Assembly: GCA_006226775.1 (NCBI GenBank)
Contig: SBGD01000073.1
Location: 41,715-105,714, forward strand
Source: Paracoccaceae bacterium
Lineage (GTDB): Bacteria > Pseudomonadota > Alphaproteobacteria > Rhodobacterales > Rhodobacteraceae
Reading direction: 5' to 3'
Length of the DNA: 64,000 bases
Shown here: one piece after another, positions 54,841-63,154 of the stretch
How the letters are laid out: every line of letters starts with the position of its first letter
How positions within the stretch are numbered: the first letter of the stretch is position 1
The notes under the pieces: generated by a model
What the model was told of the DNA's origin: nothing
The model's input: only the letters and a program-made list of their open reading frames with translations
The model's database searches: none
Translations under genes and position numbers: made by a program

Positions 54841-54890
54841 GCGGGGGCTCTGCCCCCGGACCCCCGGGATATTTCCGAACCAGAGAAGGA
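54841..54890. repeat. Dispersed intergenic repeat, copy B
   Basis: GCGGGGGCTCTGCCCCCGGA followed by CCCCCGGGATATTTCC. It has a GGGGGC-TCT-GCCCCC hairpin like copy A. It lies between asd and the MFS gene, just after the MFS stop on the minus strand. Confidence 0.7.
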
Positions 54891-54902
54891 CCGGGGCTGT
54901 CT

Positions 54903-56078
54903 TCAGTCCAGCCGGTCACGGCTGAACACATAGGGAATGAATCCGGCTACGGTGATCGCGGCGAAGACCGCGAAGACCGCGCCGTAGCTCTCGGCCACCG
55001 GGGCCTGGGCGGCGGCCGCGCTTTGCACCTTGCCGGTCACCATCTGGAAGATGCCGACCCCGGCGATGCCGAAGAGGTTCATCAGCGTCACCCCCCGCCC
55101 CACCAGGTGCGCCGGCACGAAGCTGCGGCCATGGGCCAGCACCAGCGGAAAGGTCATGCCGAAGGCGCCGACGATGCAGAACAGCACCACCGCGGCAAAG
55201 GCGCCCGGCGCGGGCCAGAGCCAGAGCGCGCCGCAGCCCAGCGCCACCACCACGTTGCCCGTCAGCACCACCCATTTGCGGGTGCCGAGCAGCCGGTCGA
55301 GCGGGCCGTAGGCAAAGGTTCCGGCGATCATCGCCGCACCCATGGTCAGCGTGGCGAGGCCCACCGCATGGGCCGTCATGCCCTGCACGTCGCGCAAGTA
55401 GGGCCCGATCCAGACCGCGCGCAGCCCGGCCGCGGCAGCGTAGTTGACGAACATCATCGGAAAGATCAGCCAGAGCGCCGGCATCGCCAGGATGTCGAGC
55501 ACCGAGCCTTTCTGCTCGGTCTCGACCGGGGGCGGATCCTGGACCGTGAAAAACAACGCCAGGGCAATCGCCGCCGTCGCCGCCGCCAGCACCCAGAGGG
55601 TTTCGCGCCAGCCGATCGCCTCGACCAGCAGGGTCAGCGGCACGGTGCCCAACAGGTTGCCCAGGGTGCCGACCCCCAGCACGATGGCCGCCAGCGAGGC
55701 GAAGACCGCCGGGCGGTACATCCGCGCGAAGGTGTAATACGAGGCCATGAGCACCGGCGAACACCCCAGCCCGATCAGCCCCATGGCCCAGGCCACGTGG
55801 GACGGGCTCTGGGCCAGGGCGAAGGCCGCCGCCCCGCCGGCCCCGCCCAGCAGCAAGAGGCTGGCCGAGGTGCGGCGCGGTCCGATCCGGTCGAGCGCCC
55901 AGCCCACCGGGATCTGCATCGCGGCAAAGACCAGGAACCAGGTGCCCGAGGCGGTCGCCAGGTCTTCGGGCAGCGCCCCGAGGTCGCGCTCCAGCACGTC
56001 GGCCATGACCGCGAGGAAGGAGCGGAAAAACTGGCTGAAGACATAGCCGAGCGTCAAAAGGATGATACCGGCGTTCAT
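54903..56078 (-). CDS. MFS transporter
   Basis: The 391-aa product has 12 predicted hydrophobic segments in two six-helix halves. The first half contains 'GTWFLVFAAMQIPVGWALDRIGPRRTSA' (the loop 2-3 motif variant), and a cytoplasmic loop ('DPPPVETEQKGSVLDI') separates the halves. The substrate cannot be read from the sequence. It starts at the ATG at 56078, giving MNAGIILLTLGYVFSQFFRSF. The flavoprotein gene lies upstream on the same strand, 31 bp away. Confidence 0.92.
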   Translation of the reverse strand: MNAGIILLTLGYVFSQFFRSFLAVMADVLERDLGALPEDLATASGTWFLVFAAMQIPVGWALDRIGPRRTSASLLLLGGAGGAAAFALAQSPSHVAWAMGLIGLGCSPVLMASYYTFARMYRPAVFASLAAIVLGVGTLGNLLGTVPLTLLVEAIGWRETLWVLAAATAAIALALFFTVQDPPPVETEQKGSVLDILAMPALWLIFPMMFVNYAAAAGLRAVWIGPYLRDVQGMTAHAVGLATLTMGAAMIAGTFAYGPLDRLLGTRKWVVLTGNVVVALGCGALWLWPAPGAFAAVVLFCIVGAFGMTFPLVLAHGRSFVPAHLVGRGVTLMNLFGIAGVGIFQMVTGKVQSAAAAQAPVAESYGAVFAVFAAITVAGFIPYVFSRDRLD

Positions 56079-56109
56079 GGCGGCTCCGGGGGAGAGGGAC
56101 GGTGCTGGA

Positions 56110-57300
56110 TTACACGGCGCGCGCGCCGAGACAAGCCGAAGCGTGACGCCCGGCCCAGTGCCCGGTGGCGAAACAGGCGGTCAGCAGGTAGCCGCCGGTG
56201 GGCGCCTCCCAGTCGAGCATTTCGCCGGCGACGAAGACCCCGGGCCGGGCCATCAGCTCCAGCCCCGGGGCAAGCGCGTCGAAGCGGACGCCGCCGGCGG
56301 TCGAGATCGCCTCGTCCATCGGGCGCGGGCCGTCGTGGCGCAGCGGCAGGCGCTTTATCCGTGCGGCAAGCGCGGAAGGGTCGGAGGGCAGCGGGCGGGC
56401 GAATTCCATCAGCAGCGCCTGGCGCACCGGGTCGAGCCGCGCGGCCTTACGGATAAAATTGGCGGCCGACATCTTGCCGCGCGGCCTCGACAGCCGCTGC
56501 GAAAGTGCCTCTTGCGACAGGTCGGGCGCGAGGTCGACGCTCAGCGCCGCGCCGTCGCGGACCGAAGCCGAGATGGCATAGATGCCACCCCCTTCCAGAC
56601 CGCGCGCGGAGATCACCGCCTCGCCCCGGCTGGTCACCTCGCCCGCGTGCCAGCAGACGCCCTTGACCGGCGCGCCGAAGCGCGGCGTCATGTGGTCCGA
56701 CCAGGGCACTTTCAGGCCCATGTTGGCCGGTTTGAACGGCGCGAGCGCCACGCCTTCGGCGTCGAGGATCCCGGCCCAGGCGCCGTCCGATCCCAGCCGC
56801 GCCCAGCTTGCCCCGCCCAGCGCGAGCACGGTGACCTCCGCGGTCACCCGCTGCGCGCCCTCGGGCGTGTCGAAAAGCGCCGCCGGCCCGTCCCAGCCGC
56901 GCCAGCGCCAGCGCATCCGGCGCGTCACCCTCAGACCGTCCAGCCGCGTCAGCCAGGCGCGCAGCAGCGGCGAGGCCTTCATCGCCTCGGGGAAAACCCG
57001 ACCGGTCGGGCCGGTGAACAGAGGCTGGCCCAGCCCCTCGGCCCAGGCGCGCAACTCGTCCGGGCCAAAGGCCGCCAGCATCGGGTGCAGCACCGCGGCC
57101 CCCGCGCCATAGGCGCGCAGGAAGGCCTCGGGGGCTTCGGCCCTGGTCAGGTTCAGCCCGGATTTGCCCGCCATCAGGAACTTGCGCGCGGGCGAGGGCC
57201 GGGCCTCGGCCAGCAGCACGGAATGCCCCGCCTGCCCCAGCACCTCGGCCGCCATCAGCCCGGCAGGCCCGCCGCCGATGACCAGCGCCGCGGTCTTCAT
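56110..57300 (-). CDS. HI0933/BaiN-like flavoprotein (TIGR03862 type)
   Basis: The 396-aa product has an N-terminal FAD-binding Rossmann motif ('VIGGGPAGLMAAEVLGQAGHSVLLAE') and the family segment 'RKFLMAGKSGLNLTRAE'. 'GGIYAISASVRDGA' and the C-terminal FAD contact 'GVFVAGEMLDWEAPTGGYLLTACFATG' follow. The enzymatic role is not established for this subgroup. The ATG at 57300 overlaps the mscS stop by 4 bp, so the two are co-transcribed. Confidence 0.92.
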   Translation of the reverse strand: MKTAALVIGGGPAGLMAAEVLGQAGHSVLLAEARPSPARKFLMAGKSGLNLTRAEAPEAFLRAYGAGAAVLHPMLAAFGPDELRAWAEGLGQPLFTGPTGRVFPEAMKASPLLRAWLTRLDGLRVTRRMRWRWRGWDGPAALFDTPEGAQRVTAEVTVLALGGASWARLGSDGAWAGILDAEGVALAPFKPANMGLKVPWSDHMTPRFGAPVKGVCWHAGEVTSRGEAVISARGLEGGGIYAISASVRDGAALSVDLAPDLSQEALSQRLSRPRGKMSAANFIRKAARLDPVRQALLMEFARPLPSDPSALAARIKRLPLRHDGPRPMDEAISTAGGVRFDALAPGLELMARPGVFVAGEMLDWEAPTGGYLLTACFATGHWAGRHASACLGARAV

Positions 57301-58670
57301 CTGCGGGCGTCCGCAGCCTGGTCGGAGGGCGCATCCATGTCGGTCAGCACCGGGATCTCGCCTTTCACCTCGATCACGCGATGCGGATAGGGAATCTCGA
57401 TGCCATTGTCCTTGAGCGCGTTCCAGATCAGGAAGAGCACATCCGAGGTGAACTTGTTGGGCCCGTCATCCAGCCCGTTGACCCAGAATTCCACCGCGAA
57501 ATCGACGCCCGACTCGCCAAAGCCGCGCAATTCGCAATCGGGCGGATAGGGCGCGTCGAGCACCCGGGGATGGGTCGCCACCGCGGCCTCGATGATCGGC
57601 GGCACGGTGTTGATGTCGGTGTCGTAGCTGACCGAGAAGGGCGCCTCGAAGCGGTTGGCGCTGCCCTGGTCGGAGTAGTTGACCACGCGGGTGACGATGA
57701 AATCCTCGTTCGGGACCACGATCCAGCGGCCATCGAAGCTTTCGAGAATGGCGGCGCGGGCGGTCATCTTGACGATGGTGCCGGCCTCGCCGCCGTCAAG
57801 CTCGACGTAATCGCCCACGGTGGCCTGGCCCTCGAGCAGCAGGATCACGCCGGAGATGAAATTCGAAGCGATCTTCTGCAGCCCGAAGCCGATGCCGACG
57901 CCCAGGGCACCCGTCAGCACCGCCAGCGAGGTCAGCGGGATGCCCATGATGTTCATGAAGACCAGGAAGGCGACGCCGAAGATGGCGATCTCGGCGGCCT
58001 TTTCGGCCAGTTGCCGGGTGGCGGGGCGCATGTCCTCCTGCTTCTGGATCAGCGCGGCGGATTGGTCGTTCGACCAGCGCCCGAGCCAGAAGATCACCCC
58101 GCCGATGATGATGAACTGCACCAGCGACAGGACCGAGAACGACAGGTTGCCCAGCGGGATGATCGTCTCGGCCAGGCGGTCCTGCACCAGGTCGAGCAAC
58201 CCCAGCACATAGAGCCCCGCGACCGGCACCAGCAGGTAGCGGCCGATGGTCTTGAAGAGCTTGTCCTGGACGATGTCGTTGACCAGCGCGCGCACGGCAA
58301 AGAACAGGAACAACCGCTTGCCGAAGGCGATCACCGCGCCGCTGTCGAAGATCGAGCGCACCACCGCCTCGCCGATGCCGGTGAAGGCATAGGCCAGCAG
58401 CGGCAGCAGCAGCGGCAGGAACTGGCGCAGGAAGTGGCGCGCCTTGGCCAGAAGGCCCAGATGCCCCTCCTGCGGGGTGAGCCAGCGGGTCAGAACGGGT
58501 TGCAGCCGGGCATTGACGACCCGCGCGGCGAACCAGGCGACCAGCAGCAGGCCGAACTGCGACCAGGCCTCGGGACTGAGCAGCCAGGTCTTGGCGAGGT
58601 CCCATCCCTGCAGGGCATAGCCGTATGCCTGTTGCACAATCTCCGGCTGGCTGGCGAGATCGAACTCCAT
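57297..58670 (-). CDS. MscS-family mechanosensitive ion channel
   Basis: The product relieves osmotic downshock by opening under membrane tension. The 457-aa protein has several N-terminal membrane helices, the pore-lining TM3 with 'LTGALGVGIGFGLQKIASNFISGVILLLEGQATVGDYVE' and the beta domain ('GEAGTIVKMTARAAILESFDGRWIVVPNEDF'). It is longer than E. coli MscS (286 aa), with extra N-terminal helices. The start is the ATG at 58670 after GGACAAAAGG. The track start at 58733 is upstream of it. Confidence 0.94.
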   Translation of the reverse strand: MEFDLASQPEIVQQAYGYALQGWDLAKTWLLSPEAWSQFGLLLVAWFAARVVNARLQPVLTRWLTPQEGHLGLLAKARHFLRQFLPLLLPLLAYAFTGIGEAVVRSIFDSGAVIAFGKRLFLFFAVRALVNDIVQDKLFKTIGRYLLVPVAGLYVLGLLDLVQDRLAETIIPLGNLSFSVLSLVQFIIIGGVIFWLGRWSNDQSAALIQKQEDMRPATRQLAEKAAEIAIFGVAFLVFMNIMGIPLTSLAVLTGALGVGIGFGLQKIASNFISGVILLLEGQATVGDYVELDGGEAGTIVKMTARAAILESFDGRWIVVPNEDFIVTRVVNYSDQGSANRFEAPFSVSYDTDINTVPPIIEAAVATHPRVLDAPYPPDCELRGFGESGVDFAVEFWVNGLDDGPNKFTSDVLFLIWNALKDNGIEIPYPHRVIEVKGEIPVLTDMDAPSDQAADARR

Positions 58671-58801
58671 CCTTTTGTCCCCGTACTGCAAAGCGCCTGT
58701 CCGAGTGATGCCCGCCCGCGGCCCGGCTGACAAGCTTGCGTGACGGGTCGGGGGAAGCCGAGGCTCTGGATTTTGGCCGCGGCGCCGCTAGGATTTCGGG
58801 C

Positions 58802-59104
58802 ATGAGCGAGGACGACGATCCGATCTGTCCGCTCTGCGGGCGGCCGATTCCGCCGGGGGCGAAGCAATCGCTGCACCACCTGGTGCCCAGGCTGAAGGGC
58901 GGCAAGGGCGGGCCGGTGGTGCGCCTGCACCAGATCTGCCATTCCGAGATCCACGCCACGCTGACCGAGGCGGAACTGGCGCGCGACTACCACACCATCG
59001 CGGCGCTGCGCGCGCATCCGCGGCTGGCGCGGTTCCTGGCCTGGGTGGCGAAACGCCCGCCGGGGTTCCATGCGCGCAGCGCCGGCGGGCGGCGCAAGGG
59101 TTGA
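58802..59104 (+). CDS. HNH endonuclease-like protein
   Basis: The 100-aa product has a zinc-knuckle start 'ICPLCGRPIPP' and an HNH-type 'HHLVPRLKGG' followed by 'LHQICHSEIHATL', matching the beta-beta-alpha-metal core with Cys pairs. A second half ('YHTIAALRAHPRLARFLAWVAKRPPGF') is common in this family of small proteins. The natural substrate is unknown. The ATG at 58802 is favoured over the track start at 58736. Confidence 0.87.
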   Translation: MSEDDDPICPLCGRPIPPGAKQSLHHLVPRLKGGKGGPVVRLHQICHSEIHATLTEAELARDYHTIAALRAHPRLARFLAWVAKRPPGFHARSAGGRRKG

Positions 59105-59164
59105 TCCGGATCAGGGTGCGGGCGCGCGCCTTGTGCGAGAAAGGGGCAGCGAAAGGAGAGCCTC

Positions 59165-59539
59165 ATGTCCGTGACCTATACCGAGATCCCCGAGAAGCGG
59201 CGCTGCGAGTTCACCGTCAGCGGGCATATCAGCCATGACGATTACCTGGCGATTGCCGAGCCGATGGAGAGGTTCGTCGAGACCCATGGCAAGGTGCAGA
59301 TGATCGAGGTGGTCGATCATTTCACCGGTTTCGATCCTTCCGTGCTGTTGCCGGGGATCCGCTTCGACATCAAGGTGGTGCCGCATGTCACCCATATCGC
59401 GCTGGTGACCGATATCGGCTGGATCAGCCCGATTGCCCGCGCGGTGGGCGGGCTGCTGCCGACCCGGCTGCGGGTGTTTCCGCGCGACGGGCTGGAGGAG
59501 GCGCGGGCCTGGCTGGATGCGGAACTGGCCGCGGGCTGA
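59165..59539 (+). CDS. SpoIIAA-like (STAS-fold) protein
   Basis: The 124-aa product has the alternating beta-alpha pattern of SpoIIAA-like proteins: 'EFTVSGHISHDDYLAIAEPMERFVETHGKVQMIEVV', 'IALVTDIGWISPIARAVGG' and 'RVFPRDGLEEARAWLDAE'. The family is of unknown role and some members bind lipid-like ligands. AAAGGAGAGCCTC precedes the ATG. It lies 60 bases after the HNH gene, possibly co-transcribed. Confidence 0.87.
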   Translation: MSVTYTEIPEKRRCEFTVSGHISHDDYLAIAEPMERFVETHGKVQMIEVVDHFTGFDPSVLLPGIRFDIKVVPHVTHIALVTDIGWISPIARAVGGLLPTRLRVFPRDGLEEARAWLDAELAAG

Positions 59540-59640
59540 GGGGGCGTGATCCCGAGGCGCGCCTGCGGCGCACAGGTCTGGTGGGCTTGGCGGCGATGCG
59601 AGCCCGCTGTCCGGGGCGGTGTGCCGGTGGTGCGGACGGG

Positions 59641-59675
59641 AGCCTCCGGCGGGAGTTTCTTGGGCAAGATGAAGC
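59641..59675. repeat. Dispersed intergenic repeat, partial copy C
   Basis: CCTCCGGCGGGAGTTTCTTG followed by GGCAAGATGAAG matches the tail of copy A read on the opposite strand. It lies within the 145-bp gap downstream of the SpoIIAA-like gene and the convergent enoyl-CoA hydratase gene. Confidence 0.6.
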
Positions 59676-59684
59676 CCGGGGCGG

Positions 59685-60302
59685 TCAGGCGGGGGACTGG
59701 CAGAGCGCCTTGATGCCATGGGCGATTTCGCGGTCGGCGGCCAGGGTGTCGGCGGCGAGGGTCTGCAGCGTCTCGCTGAGGGCGTCGCGGGGAACCAGCC
59801 GGTCGACAAGGCCGAAGGCCAGCGCTTCCTCGGCGGTCAGGCGGGCGCCCGCCATCAGGATCAGCCGGGCGCGGGCCGGGCCGACCAGCGCCGCCAGGCG
59901 CGCGGGATCGGAGGGCTGCGGCAGGTAGCCGAGTTTCATCACCGGGTAGAAGAAGCGGGCCTCGGGCACCGCGATCCGCAGGTCGCAGGCCAGCGCCATG
60001 CCGAAGGCACCGCCCGCCAGCGTGCCGTTGAGCGCGGCGATGGTCAGCCCGGGCAGCCGGGCTATGGCGCCGGAGACCCGTTCCCAGACGTCCGACGTGG
60101 CGAGACCGGCCTTGGCGGCCTCGAGATCGGCGCCGGCGGAGAAGACCTTGCCGGCGCCGGTGAGCACAAGGACCCGGGCGTCGCGGGCCTCTTCGGCGAT
60201 GCGGGCGATGTCTTCCAGCATCTGCGGCGTCAGCGAATTGGCCTTGTCCGGGCGGTTGAGCGTGAGGGTCCAGAGCCCGCCGTCGCGCGCAAGCTCGATC
60301 AT
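59685..60302 (-). CDS. Enoyl-CoA hydratase/isomerase family protein
   Basis: The 205-aa crotonase-fold protein is shorter than the usual 255-270 aa. It has 'LTLNRPDKANSLTPQMLEDI', the oxyanion-hole 'VFSAGADLEAAK', and 'LNGTLAGGAFGMALACDLRIAVPEARFFYP'. The second glutamate of classical hydratases would lie in 'PEARFFYPVMKLGYLP'; I see only partial conservation. The C-terminal region ends early at 'HGIKALCQSPA'. It overlaps the upstream SDR gene by 4 bp. The exact reaction is unknown. Confidence 0.9.
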   Translation of the reverse strand: MIELARDGGLWTLTLNRPDKANSLTPQMLEDIARIAEEARDARVLVLTGAGKVFSAGADLEAAKAGLATSDVWERVSGAIARLPGLTIAALNGTLAGGAFGMALACDLRIAVPEARFFYPVMKLGYLPQPSDPARLAALVGPARARLILMAGARLTAEEALAFGLVDRLVPRDALSETLQTLAADTLAADREIAHGIKALCQSPA

Positions 60303-61057
60303 TGCACGAGGCCCAGCTGCCGGCGCCAGGCCTCGTCGCGCAGCGACAACTCCTCGCCCAGGTGCGCATCGCCCGCCGGACCGGCCATCCAGAGCAGCGC
60401 CCGGGCCACCCATTCGGGCGGGATATGCGCCGACCAGTCGAGCTGGCTGACCGGGTTGATGCCGCTGGCCTTGATCTCGCGCTGCATTTCCGTGGCCACG
60501 GTGCCGGGCGAGAGGCCCAGCGCGCGGATGCCCAGAGCGCGGCCTTCCATGTCGGCCGAGCGGGTGAGCATGGCGGCGCCGGCCTTGGAGGCGCAGTAAT
60601 GGCTCCAGGCCTCGACCGGGCCATGGGCGGCACCGGAGGAAATGGTCAGGAGCGTGCCGCCGCCCTGGGCGATCATCACCGGCATGGCGGCGCGCATCCC
60701 GTGGTAGACGCCCTTGAGGTTGACGTCGATCACATGGCCCCAGGCCTCTGGGTCGGAATCTGCCAGCAGCGAGATCGGCTCGACCGCGCCGGCATTGTTG
60801 ATCACCACGTCGAGCCGCCCGAAGGCCTCGACCGTGGCGCGGACCGCCGCCTCGACCTCCCAGAAGCGGCTGACGTCGCAGGGCACCGCCAGCGCCCGGG
60901 GGCCGATTTCGCCGGCCAGATCCGCCAGGCTTTCCTGGCGGCGCGCCACCAGCACCACATTGGCCCCCGCACCGGCGAATTCCCGCGCAGCGGCGGCGCC
61001 GATGCCGCGGCTGGCACCGGTGATCAGAACGCTTTTTCCGGACATCGTGTCGGACAT
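60299..61057 (-). CDS. Short-chain dehydrogenase/reductase (SDR)
   Basis: The 252-aa product has the cofactor motif 'LITGASRGIGAAAAREFAG', 'NNAGAVEPISLL', and the catalytic Ser ('TISSGAAHG') with 'YCASKAG' (Tyr-x3-Lys). The final part with 'GLSPGTVATEMQREI' is typical. The start is the ATG at 61057, with GGAGG five bases upstream; the track starts at 61081. It is co-transcribed with the enoyl-CoA hydratase, and the pair could act in a CoA-linked catabolic or lipid pathway. Substrate unknown. Confidence 0.92.
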   Translation of the reverse strand: MSDTMSGKSVLITGASRGIGAAAAREFAGAGANVVLVARRQESLADLAGEIGPRALAVPCDVSRFWEVEAAVRATVEAFGRLDVVINNAGAVEPISLLADSDPEAWGHVIDVNLKGVYHGMRAAMPVMIAQGGGTLLTISSGAAHGPVEAWSHYCASKAGAAMLTRSADMEGRALGIRALGLSPGTVATEMQREIKASGINPVSQLDWSAHIPPEWVARALLWMAGPAGDAHLGEELSLRDEAWRRQLGLVQ

Positions 61058-61223
61058 GGAAACCTCCAGCAAACAGGGCACGTTGCACCTTTAGGTAGCG
61101 GCTCGTCCCGGCCGCGTCCAGCCGCGCGCGCCCCGGGGCGCCCCGGGCAATGGCACCCTCTTGACCTCCCCCCGCGTGCAAGAGAAGCTGTCGCCAGACA
61201 TTCACATGGAAGGCGTATTGGTC

Positions 61224-62738
61224 ATGACCTCTTGGAAATCACTCACCGGTTCGACGGCTTTGGCGGTCGTCCTGCTGGCCCGGACGGCCGCGGCGGACGT
61301 CACCCCCACGCAGGTCTGGGACGATCTGAAGGGCTATATGGAAGGCTACGGCTACGAGGTCACCGCCAGCGACTCGTTGAGCGGTGACACGCTGACCGTC
61401 CGCAATATCTCGATGACCGTGCCGATCCCGGAAGAGGACACCAGCATCACGATGACGATGCCCGAGATCGTCTTTACCGCCAATGGCGGCGCGGTCGACG
61501 TGGCCTGGCCGGCGGCCATGCCGGTGACCTTCGCGGTCGATGCCGATGGCGACGAGGTGACGGCGACCCTGCTCTACGAGACCACCGACCTGGCGATGAC
61601 GGTGTCGGGCGATCCCGGTGCCACCTCCTGGGCCTATTCGGCGGCCACCACCCGGGTGTCGCTGAACGAGCTGGTGGTCGATGGCGAGACCATCCCGCGC
61701 GAGGTCGGCCGCGGCGAGCTGGTGCTGACCGGCATGGCGGGCACCTCGGCGATGGCCACCGGCACGATGCGCGACATCGAGCAGTCGATGACCATCGACA
61801 AGGTGACCTATGACATCGCCGCCCGCGACCCCGACGATGCCGAGAGCACGCTGCTGTTCAAGGGCCATCTCGACGCCCTGGCCTACAGCGGCGCCGGCAG
61901 CCTGCCCTTGGACATCGATCCCGAGGATCCGATGGCGCTGATGGCGGTGATGAAGATGAACGGCAGCTTCACCTACGGCGGCGGTGCCACCCAGTTCAAC
62001 TTTGTCGAGGACGACGAGTCGGTGAATTTCACCTCGGCCTCGACCGGCGGCACCTTCGACATGAAGATGAGCCCCGAGGCCTGGTCCTATGACGTGCTGG
62101 TGCGCGGCTACGACATGCAGGTGCAGGGCGGCGAGATCCCCTTCCCGATGGCGCTGAAGGCCGGCGAGATCGGCGGCAACCTGGCGCTGCCGGTGGCCCG
62201 CACCACCGAGCCTGCCGATGTGGCGGCCGGGGTGAACCTGACCGATTTCGAGATGAACGACCTGATCTGGAACATGTTCGATCCCGGCGCGCAGCTGCCG
62301 CGGGACCCGGCGACCATCCGGGTCGACCTGACCGGCAAGGCGAAGATGCTCTTCGACCTGTTCGATCCGGCCCAGCAGCAGGCCATGGCCCGGGCCGACA
62401 TGCCCGCCGAATTGCACGAGCTATCGCTCAACACGCTGGTGGTCGATGCGCTGGGTGCCATGCTGAGCGCCTCGGGCGCGTTCAGCTTCGACAATTCCGA
62501 CCTGCAGACCTTTGGCGGGGTTCCGCGTCCGCAGGGCGTGCTGACCGCCGAGTTGTCCGGCATCAATGCGCTGCTCGACAAGCTGGTGGCCATGGGGCTG
62601 ATCCCCGAGGATCAGGCGATGGCCGGGCGCATGATGATGGGCATGTTCACGGTGCCGGCGGGCGACGACAAGATGACCTCGAAGATCGAGATCAACGAAC
62701 AGGGCCATGTCCTGGCCAATGGTCAGCGCATCCAGTAG
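61224..62738 (+). CDS. DUF2125 domain protein, exported
   Basis: The 504-aa product has a signal peptide (about residues 1-25, 'LLARTAAADVTP') and a long beta-strand-rich mature sequence with 'LTVRNISMTVPIPEED' and 'FDNSDLQTFGGVPRPQGVLTAEL', features I associate with DUF2125. It is rich in Asp, Met and Ala. The start is the ATG at 61224 with GGAAGG ten bases upstream. Starts at 61161 or 61206 are less likely. It is followed by a strong terminator. Function unknown; an envelope role is probable. Confidence 0.86.
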   Translation: MTSWKSLTGSTALAVVLLARTAAADVTPTQVWDDLKGYMEGYGYEVTASDSLSGDTLTVRNISMTVPIPEEDTSITMTMPEIVFTANGGAVDVAWPAAMPVTFAVDADGDEVTATLLYETTDLAMTVSGDPGATSWAYSAATTRVSLNELVVDGETIPREVGRGELVLTGMAGTSAMATGTMRDIEQSMTIDKVTYDIAARDPDDAESTLLFKGHLDALAYSGAGSLPLDIDPEDPMALMAVMKMNGSFTYGGGATQFNFVEDDESVNFTSASTGGTFDMKMSPEAWSYDVLVRGYDMQVQGGEIPFPMALKAGEIGGNLALPVARTTEPADVAAGVNLTDFEMNDLIWNMFDPGAQLPRDPATIRVDLTGKAKMLFDLFDPAQQQAMARADMPAELHELSLNTLVVDALGAMLSASGAFSFDNSDLQTFGGVPRPQGVLTAELSGINALLDKLVAMGLIPEDQAMAGRMMMGMFTVPAGDDKMTSKIEINEQGHVLANGQRIQ

Positions 62739-62762
62739 GCGCGCCGCACCTCGAGAACCAGC

Positions 62763-62791
62763 AAAGGCGGGCCATGATGGCCCGCCTTTTT
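62763..62791 (+). terminator. Rho-independent terminator after the DUF2125 gene
   Basis: AAAGGCGGGCC and GGCCCGCCTTT form an 11-bp stem around ATGAT, followed by TTTTT overall. It also faces the convergent ArsC-like gene, whose stop is at 62805, so it may act in both directions. Confidence 0.88.
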
Positions 62792-62804
62792 CGTTGCGCG
62801 GCGC

Positions 62805-63149
62805 TCAGAGCAGGGCGTTGACCAGTTCCGGCGGGCGGCAGATCTTCACGCCCTTGGGCGAGCAGACCAGCGGACGCTCGACCAGTTCGGGATGCGCCAC
62901 CATGGCCTCGAGGATCGCGTCTTCGCCGACGCCCTCGTCCAGCAGCCCGAGGTCCTTGGCCGGTGCGCCGCCGCGCAGCGCGTCGCGCGCGGCAATCCCG
63001 GCCACCGCGAAAAGCGCCTGGAGCTGCGGCTTGTTCCAGCCGGCCTCGAGATAGGGCACCACCACCGGATCCTCGCCCGCTTCGCGAATCAGATCCAGCG
63101 TTTCGCGGGATTTGGAGCACCTGGGATTGTGAAAGATTACCACCGTCAT
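62805..63149 (-). CDS. ArsC-family (arsenate reductase / Spx-like) protein
   Basis: The 114-aa thioredoxin-fold protein has 'IFHNPRCSKSRETLDLIREAG', with the ArsC active-site cysteine at Cys11, and the later 'LVERPLVCSPKGVKICRPPELV' with the conserved arginine. It resembles the glutaredoxin-dependent arsenate reductase ArsC, though not all members reduce arsenate. The ATG at 63149 gives MTVVIFHNPRC. It follows hisD by 5 bp on the same strand and is probably co-transcribed with it; no other ars gene is present. Confidence 0.9.
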   Translation of the reverse strand: MTVVIFHNPRCSKSRETLDLIREAGEDPVVVPYLEAGWNKPQLQALFAVAGIAARDALRGGAPAKDLGLLDEGVGEDAILEAMVAHPELVERPLVCSPKGVKICRPPELVNALL

Positions 63150-63154
63150 TCGGA